Assembly (NCBI GenBank): GCA_900542165.1
Contig: UQMM01000005.1
Coordinates: forward strand, 31,471 to 95,470
DNA: 64,000 nucleotides
Direction: 5' to 3'
Source: an uncultured Collinsella sp.
GTDB taxonomy: Bacteria; Actinomycetota; Coriobacteriia; Coriobacteriales; Coriobacteriaceae
Positions within the stretch are counted from its first letter, which is position 1, and every line of letters starts with the position of its first letter. The notes beneath the pieces were generated by a model. That model was given only the letters and a program-made list of their open reading frames with translations, was not told where the DNA came from and did not search any database. Shown one piece after another: positions 1 to 11,369 of this stretch. A program made the position numbers and the translations under genes.

Positions 1-3339
<3,339 letters not shown>

Positions 3340-3368
3340 CTTCCAAGTACGTTAACCGCCCTTCCAAA

Positions 3369-3402
3369 GACCCGTTTCCCAACAGGGAAGCGGGTCTTTT
3401 TT
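3369..3402 (+). terminator. rho-independent terminator after rpoC
   Basis: A 12-bp stem (GACCCGTTTCCC with a GGGAAGCGGGTC partner, one mismatch) has a 4-nt loop and is followed by six T residues, 30 bp after the rpoC stop. It should end the rpoBC transcript. Confidence 0.9.
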
Positions 3403-3409
3403 GTTGAAG

Positions 3410-3448
3410 AAAACCTGCCAAAAGGGGATAGGTTTATTTTGGTAAGTT
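3410..3448. repeat. dispersed intergenic palindrome, family B copy 1
   Basis: A short element bounded by AAAACCTGCC and a degenerate complement (GGTAAGTT), with AGGTTT inside. It matches, in opposite orientation, the elements at 5227-5270 and 31136-31183. It lies between the rpoC terminator and the sigma-factor promoter and is non-coding. Confidence 0.6.
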
Positions 3449-3463
3449 ATTCCTGCTTGAATT

Positions 3464-3492
3464 TGAAACATTTCGTCCGGCCAGAGCGTATC
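3464..3492 (+). promoter_or_regulatory. ECF-type promoter of the sigma factor
   Basis: TGAAAC at 3464-3469 is separated by 17 bp from CGTATC at 3487-3492. This is the AAC / CGT architecture recognised by many ECF sigma factors, such as the SigW type. It sits about 50 bp upstream of an ECF sigma gene, so autoregulation is the natural reading. Confidence 0.7.
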
Positions 3493-3540
3493 TATGGTGA
3501 GGGCCTCAGCAAGAAATATCAGCATCACCGGGAGGTGATT

Positions 3541-4059
3541 ATGGAAGAACAAGCTTTTAGACAGGCGGTCGAAGATCACCGGGATGTCGTGTTTCGAATC
3601 GCATTGACGTACCTGCGCGATCGCGCCGATGCCGACGATGTTGCACAAGACGTCTTTCTTAAGTTGCTCAAAAGCGATGGACACTTTGAAAGTCGGGAGC
3701 ATCTTCGCCGCTGGCTTATCCGGGTCACGATCAATGAATGCAAATCGCTCTTTCGAAAGCCATGGAGGCGTGTGGAGGATATTGAGAACCTGGCCGATTC
3801 GCTTTCGACGGCGCAGGAGGAGTCCAAGGCGGTCCTGTCAGACGTTATGCGACTTCCGGAGCGATTCCGTGTTCCCATCGTGCTCTATTACTATCTGGGC
3901 TTTTCGACCTCAGAGATTGCCGAGTTACTGCATGTGCCAGCCGCGACCGCTCGAACGCGTTTAGCTCGTGGTCGATCGAAGCTCAAATTCATCCTAGAGG
4001 AGGGCGACCGTGAAATCCAATCAAATCAAGCAGGCCTTCGAGTCCATCCAAGCCGATAG
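3541..4059 (+). CDS. ECF-family RNA polymerase sigma factor
   Basis: A 172-residue sigma-70 family protein of ECF size, with regions 2 and 4 only. Region 2 carries DADDVAQDVFLKLL (about residues 30-45). Region 4 carries the helix-turn-helix segment STSEIAELLHVPAATARTRL near residue 125. The ATG at 3541 is chosen because GGGAGGTGATT precedes it directly; an upstream in-frame start at 3439 lies before the presumed promoter. The 3' end overlaps the next gene by 50 bp, implying coupled translation with its membrane partner, a usual arrangement for a sigma factor and its regulator. It should direct core polymerase to a small envelope- or stress-related regulon. The inducing signal is unknown. Confidence 0.92.
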   Translation: MEEQAFRQAVEDHRDVVFRIALTYLRDRADADDVAQDVFLKLLKSDGHFESREHLRRWLIRVTINECKSLFRKPWRRVEDIENLADSLSTAQEESKAVLSDVMRLPERFRVPIVLYYYLGFSTSEIAELLHVPAATARTRLARGRSKLKFILEEGDREIQSNQAGLRVHPSR

Positions 4060-5086
4060 CGATCTTGCCGACCGTGTTATTGATGCTGCGGCTGGAAAGC
4101 CGCTTCGTCGAAAGGGTCACGCGAAACCTCTGTATGTTGCCGTAATCGGATGTCTTGCCGGAGTGTTGGCGACCGGAGGGGTCGCCTACGCCGTTGTCAA
4201 TTCCAGCTATTTTGCCTCAGCCTGGGGAAACCACGGCAATGGGGATTCCATTACCTGGACCAACGGAGGCTCATCGGGAACTAAATATACCTACACCAGA
4301 GAGTTTGGTGATGGCATCGCGCCCCAAAGCCTGGAGGGTGCAGTCCAGGAGGTTAATCTGTCCGTCGAGGGTAACGGCTATACGCTTGATATCCATGAGA
4401 TGGCTATTGACCAAAACGGCTGCGGAGCCGTGACGTTTACGTTGTCCAATCCAAATGGCGTTAACTACTACAAGCCGGCAGCAGAGACAGGCGAACTTGT
4501 TCTCTATGGTGAAGAAGAACAAGGCATCGGTACACCCAGCATGAACTTCGGCGAGGAATGGGCTGACACACGCTGCACAATTGATAAGGACACATCAAGC
4601 GACACGGTCATTAATGGCACGATGTACTTTGCCTCGTGGAATCGCGAGCGAGATTTGGGACATGCGGTCACCTGGAATATCAGCTGGACGGAGGGCAAAG
4701 GTGAGGATGCGAAGGTGATCGAGGTATCGACGCCAGAGTTTAACGTCGGAGCGCACGTCGATACAAAGGAACTCCGCTCTGATGACTCGCCTCTCGAGAT
4801 TAGCCCGTTTTCCATCCAGACGCACATCGATGATCTGGGCTATGAAGCAGTTGATCATAAACTGACCGTCAGCTACAAGGATGGATCGGAGCAGATTATC
4901 GAAGATGACGACGCAGGGGCGTACAATTTCTATGTTTCGATGGCACGCAATAGCGGAGAGAACATTTGGGTGCCGACAAAACTGATCAATGTCGATCAAG
5001 TGGTCTCAGTAACGCTTGAGGGCACGAGATACACATCAACAGGAGAGACCGAAACAGAAGTACCCTTTACCATCATCTATTCGTAA
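4010..5086 (+). CDS. putative membrane-anchored anti-sigma regulator
   Basis: A 358-residue protein starting at GTG 4010 inside the end of the sigma gene. A short charged N-terminal region (about 1-40) would lie in the cytoplasm and could bind the sigma factor. One transmembrane helix follows (about 42-62, rich in V, A, I, L, G), then a roughly 290-residue extracytoplasmic domain rich in T, S, D and N with a beta-sheet-like pattern. I do not recognise a catalytic motif or a clear zinc-binding anti-sigma motif. Topology and overlap with the sigma gene support an anti-sigma or sensor role, but that is inference from context. A terminator follows. Confidence 0.7.
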   Translation: MKSNQIKQAFESIQADSDLADRVIDAAAGKPLRRKGHAKPLYVAVIGCLAGVLATGGVAYAVVNSSYFASAWGNHGNGDSITWTNGGSSGTKYTYTREFGDGIAPQSLEGAVQEVNLSVEGNGYTLDIHEMAIDQNGCGAVTFTLSNPNGVNYYKPAAETGELVLYGEEEQGIGTPSMNFGEEWADTRCTIDKDTSSDTVINGTMYFASWNRERDLGHAVTWNISWTEGKGEDAKVIEVSTPEFNVGAHVDTKELRSDDSPLEISPFSIQTHIDDLGYEAVDHKLTVSYKDGSEQIIEDDDAGAYNFYVSMARNSGENIWVPTKLINVDQVVSVTLEGTRYTSTGETETEVPFTIIYS

Positions 5087-5091
5087 GATTT

Positions 5092-5126
5092 GGGGCCGCT
5101 TCCTACTAGGGGAGGCGGCCCATTTT
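5092..5126 (+). terminator. terminator after the sigma/anti-sigma pair
   Basis: GGGCCGCTTCC pairs with GGGAGGCGGCCC around a short loop and is followed by ATTTT. It is placed 6 bp after the stop codon. Confidence 0.75.
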
Positions 5127-5226
5127 GCATTAAATGGACGGTTAGACCGAGCGATATACTTCCGAAAACGCCGCCGATTTCCATGCGAAAGACGAAAGCA
5201 GATCACCGCCGGAGCGCGACGTTTCC

Positions 5227-5270
5227 CCAGATAAAACCGACCAAAATAAACCTGTCCCTTTTTGGCAGGT
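5227..5270. repeat. dispersed intergenic palindrome, family B copy 2
   Basis: Same family as 3410-3448 and 31136-31183. The arms AAAACCGACC and TTGGCAGGT surround a conserved centre with AAACCTGTCCCTTT. Nearly every position of the centre matches the copy at 31136. Confidence 0.65.
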
Positions 5271-5293
5271 GGCGTTGCCCCAACGAGCACGTC

Positions 5294-5432
5294 GGATTCC
5301 CGGACCGGGCGGCCCAGGTTTTAAGTTTGTCGCGAGTTCCGCACGCAAAGGAAAGCACTTAATGTGCTTTCCGTCTTGCGCAGGACTGTAGAGCAGCAAA
5401 CTTAAAACCTGGGCCGCCCGATCCGGGAATCC
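5294..5432. repeat. two-copy structured element A, copy 1
   Basis: A 139-bp inverted repeat with 36-bp arms (5294-5329 and 5397-5432, one G-T type mismatch) around a 67-bp core (5330-5396). The core plus the inner nine bases of each arm (TTAAGTTTG / CAAACTTAA) are identical, 85 bp in all, to the element at 22567-22703. The outer 27 bp of each arm are unrelated to that copy. The core contains a 9-bp hairpin (GGAAAGCAC, loop TTAAT) at 5350-5372 and weaker outer pairings. It encodes no plausible protein. Confidence 0.85.
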
Positions 5433-5464
5433 TCCCAAGCGCACAGGAGGGGATTCCTTTTGTG
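5425..5464 (+). terminator. hairpin with T-run overlapping element A
   Basis: GGAATCCTCCC pairs with GGAGGGGATTCC and is followed by TTTTGTG. Its left arm (5425-5432) is also the outer end of the right arm of element A, so the two structures exclude each other at these bases. Confidence 0.55.
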
Positions 5465-5492
5465 TAGGCTTTGCGGAAATGTACCAATTTTT

Positions 5493-5545
5493 GGATACGC
5501 CCGGCGGCGTGGTCTGTTGACGGCACAGCTAACGCCACGTATCCT
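5493..5545 (+). promoter_or_regulatory. rpsL promoter with shared upstream motif
   Basis: TTGACG (5517-5522), a 17-bp spacer and TATCCT form a good sigma-70-type promoter about 95 bp upstream of rpsL. Directly upstream, at 5493-5511, is GGATACGCCCG-N3-CGTG, a motif also present upstream of rplC (22763) and rplB (24628). Confidence 0.65.
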
Positions 5546-5638
5546 ATCGAACTGCGTGTTTCGTAGGGGGATGCTGACCCCTCGATTCAAGCCGTTGCAC
5601 TTTACAGAAAGCTGGAATCATTCGAGAAGGAGTACGCT

Positions 5639-6016
5639 TTGCCTACTATTAACCAGCTGGTTCGCCAGGGCCGTCGTTCCGTGCCCAAGAAGTCCAAGAA
5701 CGCTGCTCTGCAGCACAACTCCCAGAAGCGCGGCGTGTGCACCCGCGTCTTCACCACGAGCCCCAAGAAGCCGAACTCGGCTCTTCGTAAGGTTGCCCGT
5801 GTTCGCCTTGTCAACGGCATCGAAGTTACTGCTTACATCCCGGGTGAGGGCCACAACCTGCAGGAGCACTCCATCGTGCTCGTCCGCGGCGGTCGTGTCC
5901 GTGACCTCCCTGGTGTCCGTTATCACGTCATCCGTGGCGCCTACGACGCTGCTCCGGTCCAGAACCGTATGCAGGCCCGTTCCAAGTACGGTGCTAAGCG
6001 CCCCAAGGCCAAATAA
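5639..6016 (+). CDS. rpsL: 30S ribosomal protein S12
   Basis: A 125-residue decoding-centre protein. The conserved stretch [15 protein letters not shown] and the [10 protein letters not shown] and [13 protein letters not shown] segments are intact, including the lysine positions where streptomycin resistance mutations usually occur. The start is TTG at 5639 after GAAGGAG; the reading frame begins with [11 protein letters not shown] after Met, as expected for S12. It is the first gene of a str-type operon. Confidence 0.98.
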   Translation: MPTINQLVRQGRRSVPKKSKNAALQHNSQKRGVCTRVFTTSPKKPNSALRKVARVRLVNGIEVTAYIPGEGHNLQEHSIVLVRGGRVRDLPGVRYHVIRGAYDAAPVQNRMQARSKYGAKRPKAK

Positions 6017-6089
6017 GCCAGATAACGTTTTGATACTTTCGCCGTGTGCCGCCTAAGCGCCGCACGGTAGACACTTAAGGAGATTTCAC

Positions 6090-6563
6090 ATGCCGCGTCG
6101 TGCAGCAGCTAATCGTCGTGAGGTTCAGCCTGACGCCGTTTACAACAACCGCCTGGTGACTCAGCTCATCAACAAGGTCCTTCTTGACGGCAAGAAGGCC
6201 ACCGCTGAGCGCATCGTTTACACCGCTTTCGAGATCGTTGCCGAGAAGTCCGAGGGTGGCGACGCTCTCGCTACCTTCAAGAAGGCTATGGACAACGTCA
6301 AGCCCACGCTCGAGGTTAAGCCCAAGCGTGTCGGTGGCGCTACCTATCAGGTCCCGATGGAGGTCAACTCCCGTCGTTCCACCGCTCTGGGCATCCGCTG
6401 GATCGTCAACTTCTCCCGCGCTCGCAAGGAGAAGACCATGGCCGAGCGTCTCGCCAACGAGATCCTCGACGCTTCCAACGGCCTGGGCGCTTCCGTCAAG
6501 AAGCGTGAGGACGTCTTCAAGATGGCCGAGGCCAACCGCGCGTTCTCTCACTATCGTTGGTAA
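6090..6563 (+). CDS. rpsG: 30S ribosomal protein S7
   Basis: A 157-residue primary rRNA-binding protein of the 30S head. It begins [15 protein letters not shown] and ends [12 protein letters not shown], the usual S7 ends and length. AAGGAG precedes the ATG. It lies 73 bp after rpsL and 19 bp before fusA in the same operon. Confidence 0.98.
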   Translation: MPRRAAANRREVQPDAVYNNRLVTQLINKVLLDGKKATAERIVYTAFEIVAEKSEGGDALATFKKAMDNVKPTLEVKPKRVGGATYQVPMEVNSRRSTALGIRWIVNFSRARKEKTMAERLANEILDASNGLGASVKKREDVFKMAEANRAFSHYRW

Positions 6564-6582
6564 GTTAAGGTAAGGAACTAAC

Positions 6583-8682
6583 ATGGCTAAGCCTAAGTAC
6601 AAGCTTTCCGATACCCGTAACATCGGCATCATGGCCCACATCGATGCCGGTAAGACCACCACGACCGAGCGTATTCTTTACTACACCGGTAAGACCCACA
6701 AGATCGGTGAGGTCCATGAGGGCGCTGCCACCATGGACTGGATGGTTCAGGAGCAGGAGCGCGGCGTAACCATTACCTCCGCTGCTACCACGTGCTTCTG
6801 GAACAAGGACGGTAAGGACTACCGCATCCAGATCATCGACACCCCGGGCCACGTTGACTTCACCGCCGAGGTCGAGCGCTGCCTGCGCGTCCTCGATGGC
6901 GCTGTCGCCGTCTTCGACGCCGTTGCCGGCGTTCAGCCCCAGTCTGAGACCGTTTGGCGTCAGGCTTCTACCTTCAACGTCCCCCGCATCGCCTTCATCA
7001 ACAAGTATGACCGCGTGGGCGCTGACTTCTTCAACGCTATCGAGACCATGAAGGATCGTCTCGACGCTAACGCCGTGGCCGCTCAGGTCCCGATGGGCGC
7101 CGAGGACAACTTCTGGGGCGTCATCGACCTGGTCACCATGACTGCATGGGACTTCAAGGCCGACGAGAAGGGCATGACCTACCCCGAGCCGATGGACGAG
7201 ATCCCGGCTGAGTTTGCCGACATCGCTGCCACCAAGCGCGAGGAGCTCCTCGACGCTGCTGCCAGCTTTGACGACGAGCTCATGGAGAAGATTCTCATGG
7301 AGGAGGACTTCACCGTCGAGGAGCTCAAGGCTGCTCTGCGCAAGGGCGTTCTGGCCAACGAGCTCAACCTCGTCTTCGTGGGTTCCGCCTACAAGAACAA
7401 GGGCGTTCAGGAGCTGCTCGACGCTGTCGTCGACTACCTGCCCAGCCCGCTCGACGTCGAGGCCGTCACCGGTACCGATCCGGACACCGGCGAGGAGATT
7501 CAGCGTCATCCTTCCTTCGACGAGCCCTTCTCCGGCCTGGTCTTCAAGATCATGACCGACCCGTTCGTCGGTAAGCTCACCTATGTCCGCGTTTACTCCG
7601 GCCGCGCCGAGTCCGGCTCCTACGTGGTCAACGCTTCCAACGGTCAGCGCGAGCGCCTCGGCCGCATCCTCGAGATGAACGCTGCCGAGCGTATCGACCG
7701 TGACGACGCTGCCGCTGGCGACATCGTCGCTTGCGTCGGCTTCAAGAACTCCACCACCGGTGACACCCTGTGCGCCGAGGGCAAGGAGATCGTCCTCGAG
7801 AAGATCGAGTTCGCTAAGCCCGTTATCGACGTTGCCATCGAGCCCAAGACCAAGGCCGAGCAGGACAAGATGTCCCTGGCTCTGACCAAGCTCGCCGAAG
7901 AGGACCCGACCTTCCAGGTGTCCACCAACCACGAGACCGGCCAGACCATCATCGCCGGCATGGGCGAGCTGCACCTCGAGATCATCGTCGACCGTCTGCT
8001 CCGCGAGTTCAAGGTTGACGCTAACGTTGGTAAGCCCCAGGTTGCCTACCGCGAGACCGCTGGTCACGACGTCGAGAAGGCTGAGGGCAAGTTCGTCCGT
8101 CAGTCCGGCGGTCGCGGTCAGTACGGCCACGCCGTCATCAAGCTCGAGAAGATGGAGGAGGGCTTCGGCTACGAGTTCGTCAACGCTATCGTCGGCGGCG
8201 TCGTGCCCAAGGAGTACATCCCGTCCATCGACAAGGGCATCCAGGAGGCCCTGAACACCGGTGTTATCGCCGGCTTCCCGGTCCTCGACGTTAAGGTCAC
8301 CCTGTTCGACGGTTCTTACCACGAGGTCGACTCCTCCGAGGCCGCCTTCAAGATCGCCGGTTCCATGGCTATCAAGGACGCCCTCAAGAAGTCCGATCCG
8401 CAGCTGCTCGAGCCGATCATGGCTGTCGAGGTCGAGACCCCTGAGCAGTACATGGGCGACGTTATGGGCAACCTCTCCGGTCGCCGCGGCAAGATCGAGG
8501 GCATGGAGGATCGCAAGAACAGCAAGCTCATCCGTGCCAAGGTGCCGCTGGGCGAGATGTTCGGTTACGCTACCGACCTTCGCTCCCAGACCCAGGGCCG
8601 TGCATCCTACACGATGCAGTTCGACTCTTATGAGCCCGCGCCCAAGTCCATCGTGGACGAGGTCATGAGCAAGAACGCCTAA
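6583..8682 (+). CDS. fusA: elongation factor G
   Basis: A 699-residue translocation GTPase of normal length. P-loop [14 protein letters not shown] is near residue 18, switch [10 protein letters not shown] near residue 87, and the G4 motif is NKYD where NKMD is common. Domain IV carries the GGRGQYGH loop. It belongs to the rpsL-rpsG-fusA operon. No tuf follows, unlike the classical str operon; rpsJ comes next. Confidence 0.98.
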   Translation: MAKPKYKLSDTRNIGIMAHIDAGKTTTTERILYYTGKTHKIGEVHEGAATMDWMVQEQERGVTITSAATTCFWNKDGKDYRIQIIDTPGHVDFTAEVERCLRVLDGAVAVFDAVAGVQPQSETVWRQASTFNVPRIAFINKYDRVGADFFNAIETMKDRLDANAVAAQVPMGAEDNFWGVIDLVTMTAWDFKADEKGMTYPEPMDEIPAEFADIAATKREELLDAAASFDDELMEKILMEEDFTVEELKAALRKGVLANELNLVFVGSAYKNKGVQELLDAVVDYLPSPLDVEAVTGTDPDTGEEIQRHPSFDEPFSGLVFKIMTDPFVGKLTYVRVYSGRAESGSYVVNASNGQRERLGRILEMNAAERIDRDDAAAGDIVACVGFKNSTTGDTLCAEGKEIVLEKIEFAKPVIDVAIEPKTKAEQDKMSLALTKLAEEDPTFQVSTNHETGQTIIAGMGELHLEIIVDRLLREFKVDANVGKPQVAYRETAGHDVEKAEGKFVRQSGGRGQYGHAVIKLEKMEEGFGYEFVNAIVGGVVPKEYIPSIDKGIQEALNTGVIAGFPVLDVKVTLFDGSYHEVDSSEAAFKIAGSMAIKDALKKSDPQLLEPIMAVEVETPEQYMGDVMGNLSGRRGKIEGMEDRKNSKLIRAKVPLGEMFGYATDLRSQTQGRASYTMQFDSYEPAPKSIVDEVMSKNA

Positions 8683-8742
8683 GTTCGAGCTCCCTGTTAC
8701 GTAATCCGCGAGAACATCTCTCGCACTCTTTGGAGGTTTAAG

Positions 8743-9051
8743 TTGGCTACCCAGAAGATCCGCATTCGCCTCAAGGGCTATGATCACGAGGTCGTCGATC
8801 AGTCCGCGAAGCTCATCGTCGAGACCGCTCAGAAGACCGGCGCTCGCGTTTCCGGTCCTGTCCCCCTGCCCACCGAGCGCAACCTGTACACGGTTATCCG
8901 CTCGCCGCACGTGAACAAGGACTCCCGTGAGCAGTTCGAGATGCGCACCCACAAGCGCCTCATCGACATCCTCGACCCCACCTCGGGCACCGTTGATTCG
9001 CTCATGCGTCTCGACCTCCCCGCTGGCGTCGACATCGACATCAAGCTCTAA
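8743..9051 (+). CDS. rpsJ: 30S ribosomal protein S10
   Basis: A 102-residue S10 protein ([20 protein letters not shown], then [13 protein letters not shown]). The start is TTG at 8743 after TGGAGG. S10 normally heads the rplC-containing operon. Here it ends the str-type operon, is closed by a strong terminator, and the rest of the S10 operon starts 14 kb away at rplC. Confidence 0.97.
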   Translation: MATQKIRIRLKGYDHEVVDQSAKLIVETAQKTGARVSGPVPLPTERNLYTVIRSPHVNKDSREQFEMRTHKRLIDILDPTSGTVDSLMRLDLPAGVDIDIKL

Positions 9052-9070
9052 GCGATATCGCTCATAGCTC

Positions 9071-9108
9071 AAAGGGCCCCGCTGCCGCTACGGCAGCGGG
9101 GCCCTTTT
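9071..9108. terminator. bidirectional terminator between rpsJ and birA
   Basis: A near-perfect 17-bp stem (AAAGGGCCCCGCTGCCG and its complement) has a 3-nt loop and T-runs on both strands, between convergent genes. Confidence 0.9.
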
Positions 9109-9166
9109 GTTTTGAATGATGGTTTGGACTGTGGGGTAATGCTGCCGAGTAGGTGGTTGCGGCGCC

Positions 9167-9943
9167 CTATTCGCTCAAGGGACGCAGCGATGCCTCCTCA
9201 AAATGGAAGGATCGAAAGCCGTCTTCCGTTTCGATGCACGCGCGACCAAAGCCATCGACCGTTTGAAAGATGCCACGCGCCAGCTCGTCCCCAGCGGGGG
9301 AGCGGGCGATAACGTGCTCCCCGATCCAATTGAGGTGAGCGATATATTCATCGTGGACGGGCGCGAGCGGACCGGCGTCTTCTTCCTTGGCGGTGAGGCG
9401 CTCTGCCCAGGCATCTACAGCGTCTATAACTGCGTGATAGACCTCATCGAGGAGCATGTCGACGGCGGGAACGTTCTCGTTGAGATCCGAGAGGCCAATT
9501 GCCGCCAGGCCGCCATCGGGCACCTCTTGGGGCGTGTAGTTTACGTTGACGCCAATGCCGCAGACGGCGAAAGGTTTGCCTTCGTTATCGCGTGCGGCCT
9601 CGACCAGAATGCCGCCGAGCTTGCGTCCTCGCGCGACCAGGTCGTTGGGCCATTTGAGGCCAATCTCGTTTGCAAGACCCTGCTTTTCGAGCGCCTCGAG
9701 CACCGCTAAGCCGCTGATGGCGGCAAGACCAGAGTACTTTGCAGGATTAACGCATGGACGCAGGACAATCGAAAGCAATAGGTTGCCGGCGGTTGAATCC
9801 CACTTGTGGCCGCGCCGGCCGCGTCCTGCCGTCTGAGTCCGGGCGGCAAGTCCCGTGCCGTGCGGCTCTCCCTGTTTTCCTGCTTCGAGCAGGTCATCGT
9901 TGGTCGATCCGGTTACGTCGACTATCGTTAAACGAGAATCCAT
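9167..9943 (-). CDS. birA: biotin--[acetyl-CoA-carboxylase] ligase
   Basis: A 258-residue biotin protein ligase that activates biotin with ATP and attaches it to the AccB lysine. The biotinoyl-AMP loop appears as GRGRRGHKW and the catalytic KWPND motif is present. The protein begins almost directly with the catalytic domain (STNDDLLEAG), so the DNA-binding domain of bifunctional BirA repressors is absent. It is divergent from the fatty-acid operon that encodes its likely substrate AccB at 15323, which fits a dedicated modifying enzyme. Confidence 0.93.
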   Translation of the reverse strand: MDSRLTIVDVTGSTNDDLLEAGKQGEPHGTGLAARTQTAGRGRRGHKWDSTAGNLLLSIVLRPCVNPAKYSGLAAISGLAVLEALEKQGLANEIGLKWPNDLVARGRKLGGILVEAARDNEGKPFAVCGIGVNVNYTPQEVPDGGLAAIGLSDLNENVPAVDMLLDEVYHAVIDAVDAWAERLTAKEEDAGPLAPVHDEYIAHLNWIGEHVIARSPAGDELARGIFQTVDGFGRACIETEDGFRSFHFEEASLRPLSE

Positions 9944-10041
9944 AACAGCTGCTACCTCCTAAGTTAATAAGGCAATCGCGCAATGGTGTCGAGAGATAGA
10001 CACAATGTGAAGCCTTTGTCGCATTTGGACAATTTAATGTT

Positions 10042-10103
10042 AACACGTCAACAACGACTAAAATGCGCTATCCTCTCTTGGTCGATGTAAACACGTCAAC
10101 AAC
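10042..10103. promoter_or_regulatory. direct repeat in the birA-fabH divergent region
   Basis: The 14-mer AACACGTCAACAAC occurs at 10042-10055 and again at 10090-10103, 48 bp apart. TATCCT at 10069 is a possible -10 element between them. The repeats lie just upstream of fabH and are good candidates for operators of a fatty-acid-synthesis regulator. No regulator gene is adjacent. Confidence 0.45.
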
Positions 10104-10119
10104 TCAAAGGAGGTTAGTG

Positions 10120-11079
10120 ATGGGTTTCACGATTCTTGGAACAGGCTCGGCGCTTCCTGAGCGCAGTGTTTCCAATGACGAGCTATCTGAGTTCCTCGAT
10201 ACCTCGGATGAGTGGATTTTTACCCGCACCGGTATCAAGAGCCGCCACGTCTGCACCACCGAGTCACTCGACGACCTTGCCGTAGCGGCGAGCGAGCGGG
10301 CACTCCAGGTGTCCGGAATCGACGCGAGCCAGCTGGATCTAATCGTCTGCTCGACGACAACGGGTGACCACCTTGTTCCCGCCGAGGCGTGTGCCGTAGC
10401 CGAGCGTCTGGGCGCGACGTGCCCTGCCTTCGATGTCTCGGCGGCTTGTGCCGGCTTCGTGTTTGCGCTCGATGTCGCCGAGGGCTATATCGCCCGCGGC
10501 CGTGCCGAGCGCGTGCTTGTCGTTGCTGCCGAGCAGATGACGCGCACGCTCGACTGGACCGACCGCGCCACCTGCGTACTCTTTGGCGATGGGGCAGGCG
10601 CCGCAGTGATTGGAGCTGGGGGAGACAACCCCCTTGCCGTTGAGCTTTCGACGGCGCCCGACGTCGAGACGTTGCGCGTACCCGGTCTGGTCGGCACCTC
10701 GCCGTTTAAGGCCTCTGCAGATAGCGAGAGCGTGCTGTCCATGAATGGCCGCCGCGTGTTCAAGTTCGGCGTCAACGCCATCTGCGACACGGTCCATAAG
10801 CTTGCGGGCGATGCGGGCATTTCGGTCGAAGACATCGACCATTTTGTATTCCATCAGGCTAACGAACGAATCCTGAGTCAGGCGGTCAAGCGCCTCGGCG
10901 TGCCAGACGAGCGCGTGGTTCGAACGCTGCGCGAGATCGGCAACATTTCGAGCGCATGCATTCCGCTTGCCCTCGACCGGCTGGCAAACGCCGGTGCACT
11001 TCACACAGGCGACACCATCGCCTTGGTTGGATTTGGCGCCGGTCTGGATATAGGTGGCTATCTGCTTCGTTGGAAGTAG
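10120..11079 (+). CDS. fabH: 3-oxoacyl-ACP synthase III
   Basis: A 319-residue condensing enzyme that starts fatty-acid chains from acyl-CoA and malonyl-ACP. The active-site cysteine lies in DVSAACAGFVFALD, the histidine in FHQANERI and the asparagine in GNISSACIP. The start ATG at 10120 has AAAGGAGG upstream; a longer in-frame start at 10063 would run through the operator region. It is the first gene of a ten-gene fatty-acid operon with tight spacing. Confidence 0.96.
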   Translation: MGFTILGTGSALPERSVSNDELSEFLDTSDEWIFTRTGIKSRHVCTTESLDDLAVAASERALQVSGIDASQLDLIVCSTTTGDHLVPAEACAVAERLGATCPAFDVSAACAGFVFALDVAEGYIARGRAERVLVVAAEQMTRTLDWTDRATCVLFGDGAGAAVIGAGGDNPLAVELSTAPDVETLRVPGLVGTSPFKASADSESVLSMNGRRVFKFGVNAICDTVHKLAGDAGISVEDIDHFVFHQANERILSQAVKRLGVPDERVVRTLREIGNISSACIPLALDRLANAGALHTGDTIALVGFGAGLDIGGYLLRWK

Positions 11080-11130
11080 TCGCACATAGGAAATAAAAAC
11101 GCCCTAGGGCACAACCAAAGGAGAACTACC

Positions 11131-11367
11131 ATGGCAGATCAGAAGACCTTCGAGCGCGTTTGCGACGTTATCCGCGAGACCGCCGGTCTTGACGATGTCG
11201 AGATGAAGCCCGAGTCCACGCTCGAGGAGATTGGTCTCGACAGCCTGGGCACCGTCGAGATCCTCGTCGCCGTCGAGGACGAGTTTGGCATCCAGCTCGA
11301 TACCGAGGAGAACCCCAAGACGGTCGGCGAGTTCGCCGATACGGTCGAGGCGGCATTGGAGAAGTAG
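11131..11367 (+). CDS. acpP: acyl carrier protein
   Basis: A 78-residue acidic carrier protein. The phosphopantetheine serine is in LDSLGTVEILVAVEDEFGI, the standard DSL motif. AAAGGAGAA precedes the ATG. It lies between fabH and fabK and carries the growing chain for the whole operon. Confidence 0.97.
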   Translation: MADQKTFERVCDVIRETAGLDDVEMKPESTLEEIGLDSLGTVEILVAVEDEFGIQLDTEENPKTVGEFADTVEAALEK

Positions 11368-11369
11368 AG

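Noticed and set aside
6565..9072. 835-codon minus-strand frame opposite fusA and rpsJ
   Set aside because: Mirror of highly biased codons in fusA; low-complexity Leu/Val/Asp/Gly text, no ribosome site, no recognisable domain.
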